Assembly (NCBI RefSeq): GCF_029892565.1
Contig: NZ_JARXVH010000024.1
Coordinates: 1 to 64,000 of the forward strand
Length of the DNA stretch: 64,000 nt
Direction of reading: 5' to 3'
Origin: Streptomyces pseudovenezuelae
Lineage (GTDB): Bacteria > Actinomycetota > Actinomycetes > Streptomycetales > Streptomycetaceae
Below, piece after piece: positions 50,337 to 59,585 of this stretch; positions within the stretch are counted from its first letter, which is position 1; each line of letters starts with the position of its first letter. The position numbers and the translations under genes were made by a program. The notes beneath the pieces are model-generated. The model made no database searches. It was not told the origin of the DNA and saw only the letters and a list, made by a program, of their open reading frames with translations.

Positions 50337-51008
50337 ATGACGATCCGCATATTGATTGCCGACGACCAGGCCCTGCTGCGAGCAACCTTCCGGGTGCTGA
50401 TCGACTCCTGCGACGACCTGGAAGTCGTCGACGAGGCTGCCAACGGGCAGCAAGCCATTACGCTCGCCGGCATCCACCGCCCGGACATCGTCCTCATGGA
50501 CATCCGCATGCCCGGCACCGACGGACTGGCCGCGACCGCCGCCATCTGCGCCCAGCCCGAACTGCAGGCCACACGCGTCCTCATCCTCACCACGTTCCAA
50601 ACCGACGAGCACGTCGCCCACGCCCTGCGCCTCGGCGCGAGCGGCTTCCTCGGCAAGAACACCACCGCCGACGCCTTCCTCGATGGCATCCGCACGGTCG
50701 CCTCCGGTGACGCCTTGCTGTCACCCCTAGCCACCCGCTCACTGATCACCCGCTTCCTCGCCACCCCCGCTCCCAGCTCCGGCGCCCCCGACCCCGAGCA
50801 ATTCGGCAGCCTCACTCCGCGAGAGCGCGAGGTGCTGGCCCTGGTTGCGGAAGGCAAATCCAACGACGAGATCGCCGACGCACTGTTCCTCAGCCCCCTG
50901 ACCGTCCGCACCCACGTCCAACGGGCCAAAACCAAGACAGATGCCCGCGATCGCGCACAGCTCGTCGCCTTCGCCTACCAGGCCGGCCTTGTACAACCGG
51001 CGAGGTGA
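50337..51008 (+). CDS. NarL/LuxR-type response regulator
   Basis: This encodes 223 residues from ATG 50337; the open frame upstream overlaps the kinase gene and is ignored. Receiver residues are Asp9/Asp10 and phosphoacceptor Asp55 (IVLMDIRMPG). The LuxR helix-turn-helix is LTPREREVLALVAEGKSNDEIADALFLSPLTVRTHVQRAKTK. It is the partner of the kinase directly upstream. It resembles the regulator at 52299-52979 throughout (MTIR start, ADDQAL, VLMDIRMP). Confidence 0.95.
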   Translation: MTIRILIADDQALLRATFRVLIDSCDDLEVVDEAANGQQAITLAGIHRPDIVLMDIRMPGTDGLAATAAICAQPELQATRVLILTTFQTDEHVAHALRLGASGFLGKNTTADAFLDGIRTVASGDALLSPLATRSLITRFLATPAPSSGAPDPEQFGSLTPREREVLALVAEGKSNDEIADALFLSPLTVRTHVQRAKTKTDARDRAQLVAFAYQAGLVQPAR

Positions 51009-51204
51009 CCGACAACGCGGAGGCAGGCGCCCTCCCGACGCCCGGGGACGCCGACAAGCCGGCCCCGTCCTCGCAGTGTTCGCCCACATACGCCGCACAA
51101 CAGGGCTGCAATCTCGTGCCCCGGCCGCCGCGCCCGCTGGCACCGGACATGCCCTGTCCTGACCGACGTTCAAGCCCCACTCAGAAGACGGGACACACGG
51201 CATC

Positions 51205-52137
51205 ATGACTCACCTACGCGTCGTCCTGATCGGCATTCTCCTGTCCGTGGTAGCCCTGACCGCCGCCGTCGCCGAGACCCATATGGACAGCGACACTGCT
51301 GGGCACAGCGACCTGCAGGGCCCCTATGTCGCTCTCGGCGACTCCTACACTTCCGGTCCACGCATACCAGCTCAGAGCGGCAAACCCGCTGGCTGTGACC
51401 GCTCCGACCATAACTACCCGGCGTTGGTCACCGCCCAGCTCAAGCTCAAACCGGGCATGTTCCGCGACATGAGCTGCAGCGGCGCAACGACAGTGGACTT
51501 CACCTCGTCTCAGTCCACCGACAACGGCCGCAATCCCGCACAGCTCTCCGCCCTTTCCAGCCGAACCCGACTGGTCACCGTCGGTATCGGAGGCAATGAC
51601 ATCGGCTTCAGCAGCATGCTGACCCGCTGCCTCACAATGGGAACGGCATACAAGATCATCATTCGCAGCAAGGACGTCTCGGTGGATGCTCCCTGCCGAG
51701 ATCGCTACGTCAAGGACGGCACCGACAGTACGCAGCAGCGGATGACAGCTCTGGGAACCGCACTGTCCGACCTGATGAAAGAGATCAGGCAGCGTGCGCC
51801 CAAGGCGCATATCTATATCGTCGGCTACCCCGCGATCCTGCCGCCCGGCGGCACGGGATGCGGACGCAGGCTTCCCCTTGCTCCCGGCGATATTGCCTAC
51901 CTGCGGGAGAGGGAGGAACAGCTCAACAAGGCACTGCGCCAACAGGCCCGGACTGCTGACGCCACGTACGTGGACACCTACACGGAATCCCGGAAGCACA
52001 GCGCCTGTTCAGCCAGGGACACACGATGGGTCGAGCCACTGATCCCCAGTAACCCGGCAGCACCGGTACACCCCAACGCTCGCGGACAACGTGCAATCAC
52101 ACAGATCGTCCTGCGCGCCATGAGGGCGGCACAGTGA
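51205..52137 (+). CDS. Secreted SGNH/GDSL hydrolase (lipase/esterase)
   Basis: This 310-residue protein has a signal peptide (RVVLIGILLSVVALTAAVAETH). The nucleophile is Ser47 in block I (VALGDSYTSG). The GGND oxyanion block lies in VTVGIGGNDIGF, and the terminal Asp/His are in APVHPNARGQRA. It matches extracellular GDSL lipases of Streptomyces that hydrolyse lipid or acyl esters. Several Cys (GCDRSD, MSCSGA, TRCL, PCRD, GCGRR, SACS) fit the disulfide-bonded secreted fold. It lies between two NarL-type two-component systems. Confidence 0.93.
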   Translation: MTHLRVVLIGILLSVVALTAAVAETHMDSDTAGHSDLQGPYVALGDSYTSGPRIPAQSGKPAGCDRSDHNYPALVTAQLKLKPGMFRDMSCSGATTVDFTSSQSTDNGRNPAQLSALSSRTRLVTVGIGGNDIGFSSMLTRCLTMGTAYKIIIRSKDVSVDAPCRDRYVKDGTDSTQQRMTALGTALSDLMKEIRQRAPKAHIYIVGYPAILPPGGTGCGRRLPLAPGDIAYLREREEQLNKALRQQARTADATYVDTYTESRKHSACSARDTRWVEPLIPSNPAAPVHPNARGQRAITQIVLRAMRAAQ

Positions 52138-52298
52138 GCTTCTCCGGCTTGGGGACCGACGGACGACCTGGTCGTCATCGCTGCTTCCCCGCGTCCGGCT
52201 TTCGCACCGCGGTGCGCCGGAGACGTCCCGGGAGCCTGCATGTGCACCGTCCATATGGTTTCCTCGAGCTGACCGACACTATCCATGAATGGTGGTGG

Positions 52299-52979
52299 TC
52301 AGTTCGCGGGAGTGCTGCCGGGGCGGATCAGTCCGGTCTCGTAGGCGAGGATGACCAACTGGGCCCGTCCGCGGACGCGGAGTTTCGTCATGGCCCGGTT
52401 GACGTGGGTTTTGGCGGTCAGGGGAGACACATACAGCCGGTTGGCGATGTCCTGGTTGGACAGTCCGGAGGCGACCAGGGTGAGGACTTCGCGTTCTCGG
52501 TCGGTCAGCACGTCGAGCGCCGTCGCGGGGACCGGCTGGGGAGGGTCTGGTTCGCTGAGGAAGCGGTTGATCAGGCTGCGGGTGGCGCCCGGCGACAGCA
52601 GTGCTTCGCCTGCGGCCACGGTTCGGATGCCGGCGAGCAAGTCGGTGGGATCGACGCCCTTGTTCAGGAAACCGCTGGCGCCCGCGCGCAGGGCCAGGAG
52701 TACGTTCTCGTCCATCTCGAAGGTGGTGAGGATGAGGACCCGGACTCCGGCGAGGGAATCGTCGCCGGTGATGGCCTTGGTGGCTGCGAGTCCGTCCATG
52801 ACGGGCATTCGGATGTCCATCAAGACGACGTCGGCGCGGGCGTCGCGCACCAGCTTGATGGCGTCGCAGCCGTTGCCGGCCTGGCCGACCACTTGCAGGT
52901 CGTCCGCGGAGTCGATCAGGGCGTGGAAGCCTGCCCGGATGAGGGCCTGGTCGTCGGCCAGTACTACCCGGATCGTCAT
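52299..52979 (-). CDS. NarL/LuxR-type response regulator
   Basis: This 226-residue protein has a receiver domain with Asp9/Asp10 and phosphoacceptor Asp55 (VVLMDIRMPV). The LuxR helix-turn-helix is LTDREREVLTLVASGLSNQDIANRLYVSPLTAKTHVNRAMTKLRVRGRAQLVILAYETGLI. Its ATG overlaps the kinase stop (ATGA). It is the closest relative in the window of the regulator at 50337-51008. Confidence 0.95.
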   Translation of the reverse strand: MTIRVVLADDQALIRAGFHALIDSADDLQVVGQAGNGCDAIKLVRDARADVVLMDIRMPVMDGLAATKAITGDDSLAGVRVLILTTFEMDENVLLALRAGASGFLNKGVDPTDLLAGIRTVAAGEALLSPGATRSLINRFLSEPDPPQPVPATALDVLTDREREVLTLVASGLSNQDIANRLYVSPLTAKTHVNRAMTKLRVRGRAQLVILAYETGLIRPGSTPAN

Positions 52980-54202
52980 GGGGATGCTCCTGAGGGGTCG
53001 GCTGCGGGCAGGAAGGCGTGCACGGTGAAGGTGCCGTCGACAGCCGGTGCGGCTTGGAGGGTTCCGCCGAGAGCGGCTGCGCGTTCTTGCATGCCGATCA
53101 GTCCATGTCCGCTGGCAGGGCGTTGGGTGTCGCGTGGCGAGTGGTGTGGATTAGTGACGTTGATGGTCAAGCCCTCGCCGGCGTAGGCGAGATGGAGTTC
53201 CACGGCGGTGCCCGCGGCGTGTTTGTGCGCATTGGTCAGGGATTCCTGGATGATGCGGTAGGCGGCGAGGTCTGTCGCCGCGGGCAGCGGGCGGGGCCGG
53301 CCCGCTTGGCGGTAGCGCACATGCAGCCCGGCCGCGGCCACGGTGTCGAGCAGTTCGGGCACATGGGCCAGGCCGGGTGCCGGCGCGGTGGACTGGTCGG
53401 GGTCGTCGTGCCGACGCAGCACGGCAAGGACGGTGCCGAGTTCCTCGACGGCGATGCCGGCGGCGTCTCGAACGTGCCCCAGCGCGGCCTTTGCTTGTTC
53501 GGGCTCACTTTGCATCAGGTGTTTCGCCACGCCGGCCTGCACACTGATCAGGGCGAGGTGGTGGGCCACGACGTCGTGCAACTCTCTGGCGATGCGCAGC
53601 CGTTCCTCCATCACCCGACGGTGTGCCTCCTCCTCGCGGGACTGCTCGGCCCGGCGGGCGCGTTCCTCCACCGCCGCCAGGTAAGCCCGGCGGGTGCGCA
53701 GTGCGTCGCCGACCGCGACGGCCATGCCGACACCGGCGAGGAGGCTGAGGTCCCCGCGTTCCCACCATGCGGCGCCCGGCCACTCAGGGCCCGGCCAGAT
53801 CAGGCTCGCGCCGTAGAGCAGGGCCGCCGCTGAGCCGCCGAACAGATATGCGGTGCGGCGCGGATAGGTGCTTGCCACGGTGTATGCGGCGATCGCCGCG
53901 GTGACCGTCTGTGCCGACCGCGCCTCGCCTACCGCGATGGTGATGACCGTGGCCGCCATGGTCAGGACCAGCACCAGGCGCGGCCGGTGCCGCCGCGCCG
54001 TGACGAGCCCGATGATGGCGATCGCCGCGACTGCATCCCACAGGTGCAGATCGCGGCCCGGGTGGCGGCTTTCGGGCTTGCCGTCCCAGACGGCAAGCAG
54101 ATAGACGAGCGCGAGAAGCACACCGATGATCACGTCCACGGCCTGGGGGTGCCGCGCGGCCAGCGCAGCGATGCGCCGGTGAGTGATAGCCGGATATGCC
54201 AT
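52976..54202 (-). CDS. NarL-type sensor histidine kinase
   Basis: This 408-residue kinase has several hydrophobic helices in residues 22-165, a basic coiled segment, and HisKA_3 with His209 (RIARELHDVVAHHLALISVQAGVAKHL). The HATPase_c domain contains IIQESLTNAHKHAAG and GHGLIGMQERAAALGG. It is translationally coupled to its regulator. It is divergent from the DoxX/MMPL genes across a 534-base gap and may regulate them. Confidence 0.94.
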   Translation of the reverse strand: MAYPAITHRRIAALAARHPQAVDVIIGVLLALVYLLAVWDGKPESRHPGRDLHLWDAVAAIAIIGLVTARRHRPRLVLVLTMAATVITIAVGEARSAQTVTAAIAAYTVASTYPRRTAYLFGGSAAALLYGASLIWPGPEWPGAAWWERGDLSLLAGVGMAVAVGDALRTRRAYLAAVEERARRAEQSREEEAHRRVMEERLRIARELHDVVAHHLALISVQAGVAKHLMQSEPEQAKAALGHVRDAAGIAVEELGTVLAVLRRHDDPDQSTAPAPGLAHVPELLDTVAAAGLHVRYRQAGRPRPLPAATDLAAYRIIQESLTNAHKHAAGTAVELHLAYAGEGLTINVTNPHHSPRDTQRPASGHGLIGMQERAAALGGTLQAAPAVDGTFTVHAFLPAADPSGASP

Positions 54203-54736
54203 GGCCGGGACGTTACGGGATCACCGGTGCCGCTCGCGTCGTGTAGCGGCGGTAGGTGTTGACCAAGCGCGCTACTACGGCCGTGGTACGCGGCGCGCAC
54301 GGTCGGCTCGCCCCTCGGGCCCATGCGACACAGGAGCCGAGGACATGGTGCCGGGGGGTTCTCTTTCCGCGGGCCCGATCAGTAGTGGTGGCTGCGCTTT
54401 TACCCCTGAGGTGTTTGGGGCTTGGGCCGTGTCCCCGCCTTGAGCCGCTGAACATCTCACGACGCTGCTTTCCCGAACGCGTTGGAAGAGTCGCACTCCG
54501 GTCGTCGGCGCTGAAGGGATGGCAGTGCCCTGTTACGGCAGCAACTGGCTTCGCGGCCCCGGCATGACGCAGCGCGAGGATTGCGGTCTGCTGCATCCGT
54601 GGTACGGCGCAATGTCCATGGATGGAGGACGCGAGGTCGGCTCTGCTCGCGGGATCGTGCAGCTGCGGGCTGATCCGCAAACCCATCGGCGAATCAGCGA
54701 CCCGTTGCTTCCTTCATCCACCAACAGGAGCGTCCC
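54203..54736. other. 534-base gap with no recognised gene
   Basis: The region lies between divergent kinase and DoxX genes, so it contains their promoters. A minus-strand frame across most of it (54213-54686) has no family motif and a composition unlike the neighbours. I see no repeats of note. The AACAGGAGCG ribosome site of the DoxX gene lies at its right end. Confidence 0.45.
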
Positions 54737-55171
54737 ATGGACCAGCCCACGACCACTACCGGCAACGGCATACGCGCGAACGGCGGCAACATCTCGCTCT
54801 GGATCCTCCAGATCGTCCTCGGTGGACTCTTCATCATCAATTTCGGTCCCGGCAAGCTGCTGGGCAGCGAGCAGAGTGTCGAACTCTTCGCGGACATCGG
54901 CGCCGGCCAGTGGCTGCGCTATGTGACCGGCACCCTGGAGGTCGCCGGTGGCCTCGGCCTGCTCATCCCGCGTCTGTCCGGGCTGGCTGCACTCGGGCTC
55001 ACCGGCGTTATGGGTGGCGCCGCCCTCACCGACATGGTCATCGTTGACGAGAGCCCGATCGCCCCCCTCATCCTGCTGATCGCCGCCGCGGTCATCGCGT
55101 GGTTCCGCCGTGACCGCTCGCTCGCGGTGCTCCAGCAGCTGCGCGCGAGGCGTTCACCTGCCAGAAGCTGA
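54737..55171 (+). CDS. DoxX family membrane protein
   Basis: This 144-residue protein has four hydrophobic helices (SLWILQIVLGGLFIINFGPGKLL, VTGTLEVAGGLGLLIPRLSGLAALGLTGVMGGAAL, IAPLILLIAAAVIAWF) and the DoxX-like Gly/Lys-containing first loop. DoxX proteins are small inner-membrane subunits linked to redox or stress functions; the precise role is unknown. The ATG at 54737 follows CAGGAGCG. It is 209 bases upstream of the second MMPL gene and in the same orientation. Confidence 0.9.
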   Translation: MDQPTTTTGNGIRANGGNISLWILQIVLGGLFIINFGPGKLLGSEQSVELFADIGAGQWLRYVTGTLEVAGGLGLLIPRLSGLAALGLTGVMGGAALTDMVIVDESPIAPLILLIAAAVIAWFRRDRSLAVLQQLRARRSPARS

Positions 55172-55380
55172 GTCCGCGCCCGCTGAGGCCGTGGCCGGCC
55201 CCATGCCTTCAGGGCGCGCTTGAGTTCGCGCACCCCACGCCGCTCGGGACCACCCCGGTGTCGCCCCTCGTGTGGTCCGTCCGGCTGCTCGCCGCCCCTT
55301 TCACCGTTCCCGCCTGACCAGCTCATCGCGCCGCGGCCGACATCCGCACGCCGATGTGGTCCCCTGTCTTGGAGTTCCCC

Positions 55381-57603
55381 ATGGCTGTTCTTCTGTACCG
55401 ACTCGGACGGTTGTCGTTCAGGCGACGACGTCTCGTGCTGCTCATCTGGCTTGCCCTGCTCGTGGCAGGCGTGACCGGCGCCGTCACTCTCTCCGGCCCC
55501 ACCTCGCAGTCCCAGCAGATTCCCGGCCTGGAAGCCCAACGCGCGCTGGACCAGCTCGAGCAGAAGTTCCCCCAGGCGGCTGCCGACGGAGCCACCGCGC
55601 GCGTCGTATTCGCCTCGCCCGACGACTCACCGCTCACCGATCCGGCCAACCGGCGGATCATCGAACGGACGGTGGCCCAGCTGGCCCACGGGCCGCAGGT
55701 CGCCGGCGCGCAGGACCCCTTCGATACGGGCACGGTCAGCCCCGACAGGACGATCGCCTTCAGCCAGGTGACGTACGACGTTCCCGGAGAGGCCATGCAG
55801 GCGGATGCCCGCGAGGCCCTGCTGTCGACCGCCGACGAGGCCCGCGAGGCGGGACTGACCGTCGAGATCGGCGGCGACGCGCTGGAAGATGAGGCCCCCG
55901 GCGGCATCACGGAGATCATCGGCGTCGCTATCGCCGCCCTCGTCCTGCTGATCACCTTCCGCTCCGTACTGGTGGCCGGACTTCCGCTGGTCACCGCCCT
56001 GATCGGAGTGGGCATCGCCATGACCGGCATCATGACGCTGAGCGGGTTCGTCGACCTCTCCCCGACAACAGGGACCCTCTCACTGATGATCGGACTGGCA
56101 GTCGCCATCGACTACGCACTGCTCATCGTCTCCCGCTACCGCAACGAGCTGGCAACCGATCCCCGCGCCGACCGGGAGGAGGCCGCCGCACGCGCCATGG
56201 GCACCGCCGGATCCGCCGTCGTCTTCGCAGGACTCACCGTCATCATCGCCCTGGCCGGACTCTCCGTGGTGGGCGTTCCCTTCCTCGCGCAGATGGGTCT
56301 GGGCGCCGCCGCCGCCGTCGCCGTCGCCATCCTGATCGCGCTCACCCTCCTTCCCGCGCTCCTGGGATTCGCCGGCCGCCGTGTCACCGCAAACAGCACG
56401 GAGAGTCAGACGGCGGAGAAGAAGGGGCGCGCCACGATGGGACGCCGATGGGTCACCTTGGTGACCCGGCGCCCGGCAACCGCCCTGATCATCGCGGCCC
56501 TGGGTCTGGGCGTTGCCGCCCTCCCCGCCCTCGACCTGCGCCTGGGCCTGCCCGACGACGGCATGGCCACGAAGGACACCACCCAGCGCAAGGCCTACGA
56601 CCTGGTCAGCGAGGGATTCGGACCCGGCTTCAACGGCCCCCTCGTCATCGTCGTGAGCGCCGAAGGCACCACCAACCCCCAGACCGCGGCGCAACACGTG
56701 ACCGAGCACGTCAAGACACTGACGGACGTGAAGAGCGTCTCCCCGGCCACTGTCAACCCGGCCCGGGACACCGCCCTGCTGCAGGTCGTGCCCAAGGGCG
56801 GACCGAACGCCCCCTCGACCACCGACCTCGTCACCACTATCCGGGACCAGAGCCAGGACCTGCGCGCCGAGTCCGGCGCGACCGTCGCCGTCACCGGCAT
56901 GACCGCTCTCAACATCGACATGTCCGACCGCCTCCAGAGCGCACTGATCCCCTACCTCGCACTCGTCGTCGGCATGGCGATGCTGCTGCTGATGCTGGTG
57001 TTCCGCTCCGTGCTCGTCCCCGTCAAGGCCGTCCTGGGATTCCTGCTCACCGTGGGCGCCACCTTCGGCGCCGTGGTGGCGGTCTTCCAGTGGGGCTGGC
57101 TGGCCGGACTCCTCGGAGTCGCCCAGACCGGGCCGATCGTCAGCATGATGCCGATCTTCCTCATCGGCATCGTCTTCGGCCTGGCCATGGACTACCAGGT
57201 CTTCCTCGTCGCACGGATGCGCGAGGAGTACGTCCACGGCGCCCAGCCGACCCAGGCAGTGGTGTCCGGCTTCGTAAACAGCGCACGCGTGGTCACCGCT
57301 GCCGCCGCCATCATGATCAGCGTCTTCTTCGGCTTCGTCCTGTCGGCCGACCCCATGATCAAAATGATGGGCTTCGCGCTCGCCTCCGGTGTCCTGCTCG
57401 ACGCCTACATCGTCCGCATGACCCTCGTACCGGCCGCCCTCACCCTCCTGGGACGCTCTGCCTGGTGGATCCCGCGCTGGCTGAACAAGCTCCTGCCCGA
57501 CGTCGACATCGAAGGCGAGAAGCTCCGCGGACGACTGGGCACGGAGGGGCAGCAGCAAACACCCGGCGACACCGCCTTGGCCGTTGACCAGACAACGGTT
57601 TGA
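55381..57603 (+). CDS. MMPL family RND-type transporter, paralogue 2
   Basis: This encodes 740 residues from ATG 55381 (TTGGAG upstream), starting AVLLYRLGRLSFRRRRLVLLIWLALLVAG. It has the same two-repeat layout as 46786-49044 with coupling motifs GLAVAIDYALLIVSRYRNE and GLAMDYQVFLVARMREE, and an extra basic linker around residues 340-355. It presumably exports a hydrophobic molecule under control of the nearby two-component systems. The two paralogues are diverged, so duplication or separate acquisition is not recent. Confidence 0.95.
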   Translation: MAVLLYRLGRLSFRRRRLVLLIWLALLVAGVTGAVTLSGPTSQSQQIPGLEAQRALDQLEQKFPQAAADGATARVVFASPDDSPLTDPANRRIIERTVAQLAHGPQVAGAQDPFDTGTVSPDRTIAFSQVTYDVPGEAMQADAREALLSTADEAREAGLTVEIGGDALEDEAPGGITEIIGVAIAALVLLITFRSVLVAGLPLVTALIGVGIAMTGIMTLSGFVDLSPTTGTLSLMIGLAVAIDYALLIVSRYRNELATDPRADREEAAARAMGTAGSAVVFAGLTVIIALAGLSVVGVPFLAQMGLGAAAAVAVAILIALTLLPALLGFAGRRVTANSTESQTAEKKGRATMGRRWVTLVTRRPATALIIAALGLGVAALPALDLRLGLPDDGMATKDTTQRKAYDLVSEGFGPGFNGPLVIVVSAEGTTNPQTAAQHVTEHVKTLTDVKSVSPATVNPARDTALLQVVPKGGPNAPSTTDLVTTIRDQSQDLRAESGATVAVTGMTALNIDMSDRLQSALIPYLALVVGMAMLLLMLVFRSVLVPVKAVLGFLLTVGATFGAVVAVFQWGWLAGLLGVAQTGPIVSMMPIFLIGIVFGLAMDYQVFLVARMREEYVHGAQPTQAVVSGFVNSARVVTAAAAIMISVFFGFVLSADPMIKMMGFALASGVLLDAYIVRMTLVPAALTLLGRSAWWIPRWLNKLLPDVDIEGEKLRGRLGTEGQQQTPGDTALAVDQTTV

Positions 57604-58028
57604 CCGACCGGTCTGCGGCACGCGCCCGGGCCACCGCCATCTCCCACCAGCCGCTGCCGCAGTGCAGCGCGCCCACACCCATAGGAAGCGCCCCGGTGAA
57701 CCAGCCCGCTTTCTGGGACCGCTCCACGCCCGCCGGCACAACGGACGCGGCCTGCCGGCGCGCCTGACGGAGTCGGGGGACATTGCGAGGACCAGGAGCT
57801 GCACGCAAGAGACACCCTCGCCCCCGATCCGCCCAGCACTCGCGTGAACACCGAGTCGGCGGTCCTGCCGCCTACCGGCTCTCTTCTTGCGGGGCCTGGC
57901 CCTGGACCCAATGCGACAGACGGCTCAGGTCGGCGACGACCAGCCCGAAGCCCTCCAACGCGAGCACCAGGGCCGAACGAGATCCGCACGCCGGCCACCG
58001 CGGCCGCTGCCTGAAAGGAACAGCCGTC
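57604..58028. other. 425-base gap with one possible 23-codon ORF
   Basis: Between the MMPL stop and the second TnpB element no family is recognised. A GTG at 57696 with AGGAAG upstream opens a 23-codon frame (NQPAFWDRSTPAGTTDAACRRA) ending at 57767, possibly the start of a degraded gene. The right part probably held the promoter of the truncated GMC oxidoreductase gene now beyond the TnpB element. Confidence 0.35.
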
Positions 58029-58180
58029 TTGACTTCTTCCCCCTCCTGGTGGAGGGGGATTCCTACGGCTCGCGCGGTAGGGGTTCCTGCTTCGACGCCG
58101 GCTGCCCGCCAGGAGTGCTCCCGTGAGGTCTTACACCGGCTCCACAGGCCGAGACGGCCAGCCCGGCCGCCTTGATGGTG
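58013..58180 (-). ncRNA. Putative omega RNA (reRNA) of TnpB copy 2
   Basis: By the same logic as copy 1, the RNA would run from within the 3' end of tnpB through the right end (TCAA at 58032-58029 on the minus strand) into flanking DNA. The first 16 guide bases would read GACGGCTGTTCCTTTC. The guide differs from that of copy 1 because the flanks differ. Boundaries are predicted only. Confidence 0.4.
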
Positions 58181-59400
58181 CGGGCCGCGTTGATGTCGCG
58201 GTCATGCACGACACCACAGGTGTCGCACGTCCACACGCGGACATTCAGCGCCATCTTCGCCGCGACCGTGCCGCAGTTCCCGCACAGCTTGCTGCTGGGG
58301 AAGAAGCGGTCGATCACGACGAGTTCACGCCCATACCAAGCGCACTTGTACTCCAGCATCGACCGCAGGTGCCTCCACGACGCATCCGAGATGGCGCGCG
58401 CCAACGTGTGGTTGTTCAGCAGGTTGCGGACGGTGAGGTCCTCGATCACGACCGTTTGGTTCTCACGGACGAGCCGGGTCGACAGTTTGTGCAGGTGGTC
58501 GCGGCGCCGGTCGGCGATCCGCGCATGCACGCGGGCAACCCTGCGACGGGCCTTCTGCCGGTTCGCCGAGCCCTTGGCCTTGCGGGACAGTTCACGCTGC
58601 GCCCTGGCCAGCCTGGCGCGGTCGCGCCGCTCGTGCCGGGGGTTGATGACCTTTTCCCCGGTGGACAGGGTCACCAGGGAGGTGATGCCGGCGTCCAGGC
58701 CGACGGCCGCTGTGGTGGCGGTGGCCGGGGCGATGGTGTCGTCGCACAGCAGGGACACGAACCAGCGTCCCGCCGCGTCGCGGGAGACGGTCGCCGTGGT
58801 CGGCTCGCTGCCCTCCGGGAGCGGACGCGACCAGCGGATGTCCAGGGGGTCGGCCATCTTCGCCAGCGTCAGCCGTCCCTCGCGCCACGTGAAGGCACTG
58901 CGCGTGTACTCGGCCGACGCACGGGATTTCTTGCGGGACTTGAAGCGCGGGTACTTCGCGCGCTGGGCGAAGAAGTTGCCGAACGCCGTCTGCAGATGGC
59001 GCAGCGCCTGCTGGAGCGGGACCGAGGACACCTCGGTCAGGAAGGCCAGCTCCCCGGTCTTCTTCCACTGCGTGAGTGCGGCCGAGGACTGCACGTAGGA
59101 GATGCGGCGCTGTTCGCCGTACCAGGCCCGGGTGCGTTCCTCCAGCGCCTTGTTGTAGACCAGGCGCACGCAGCCGAACGTGCGCGACAGCTCGGCCGCC
59201 TGCTCGCCTGTGGGGTAAAAGCGGTACTTGAACGCCCGCTTGACCTGCCGCGCCATACCTCACGTTCCATCAGCTCCCATGTGAGTGGCGGGTGTCGGCC
59301 GGTGGTCGACGCACGCCGGCCCGCCCGGGCGGACCGGTTTTCCCTGCCCTGCTTCGCAGGAGCTTCGTTTCCTCCCCCGGCTGAAGCCGGGGGTATCCAC
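58029..59400 (-). mobile_element. IS605-type element with tnpB only, copy 2
   Basis: The right end TTGACTTCTTCC with hairpin CCCCCTCC...GGAGGGGG and the left-end hairpin CCCCCGGCT/AGCCGGGGG (59374-59393) plus TATCCAC match copy 1. The left end again abuts AAAGGAGAG and an ATG (59415). No tnpA is present. Boundaries are inferred from where the two copies diverge. Confidence 0.82.
58063..59256 (-). CDS. tnpB: TnpB RNA-guided endonuclease, copy 2
   Basis: This 397-residue TnpB is collinear with copy 1 at 41087-42280 and over 90% identical by eye. The RuvC acidic residues (VGLDAG Asp188, VVIEDLTV Glu272, HDRDINAAR Asp354) and the four zinc-ribbon Cys are intact, so it is probably functional. Differences cluster in the middle (for example TIAPATATTAAVG) and near the C-terminus. 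Its guide, set by flanking DNA, should differ from that of copy 1. Confidence 0.95.
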   Translation of the reverse strand: MARQVKRAFKYRFYPTGEQAAELSRTFGCVRLVYNKALEERTRAWYGEQRRISYVQSSAALTQWKKTGELAFLTEVSSVPLQQALRHLQTAFGNFFAQRAKYPRFKSRKKSRASAEYTRSAFTWREGRLTLAKMADPLDIRWSRPLPEGSEPTTATVSRDAAGRWFVSLLCDDTIAPATATTAAVGLDAGITSLVTLSTGEKVINPRHERRDRARLARAQRELSRKAKGSANRQKARRRVARVHARIADRRRDHLHKLSTRLVRENQTVVIEDLTVRNLLNNHTLARAISDASWRHLRSMLEYKCAWYGRELVVIDRFFPSSKLCGNCGTVAAKMALNVRVWTCDTCGVVHDRDINAARTIKAAGLAVSACGAGVRPHGSTPGGQPASKQEPLPREP

Positions 59401-59414
59401 AAAGGAGAGCCCCG

Positions 59415-59585
59415 ATGAGCAACCACAGGGAAGAGCCTCAACAGCGCGCAGACTCCGCATGGGGCGCGGCCTCCGACAGGCAAACCGCGGTAGGGGAGTT
59501 CGATGTCATCGTGTGCGGTGCGGGATCGGCGGGTTCTACGCGCGCGGGCATGCTCGCGGCAGATGAAAGCGCGAGGTTAGTGTGA
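59415..59585 (+). pseudogene. N-terminal remnant of a GMC oxidoreductase
   Basis: ATG 59415 with AAAGGAG upstream opens 56 codons ending GEFDVIVCGAGSAGSTRAGMLAADESARLV then TGA. FDVIVxGAGSAGxxxAxxLxxDxSxxV is the ADP-binding start of FAD-dependent GMC oxidoreductases. The rest of the usual 500 or more residues is missing because sequence of the rhamnosidase-like gene's 3' end follows directly (its stop is at 59577). It is a relic. Confidence 0.8.

Noticed and set aside
57696..57767. 23-codon ORF after the second MMPL gene
   Set aside because: There is an RBS-like AGGAAG and GTG, but no recognisable family or conserved context; it is mentioned only within the gap description.
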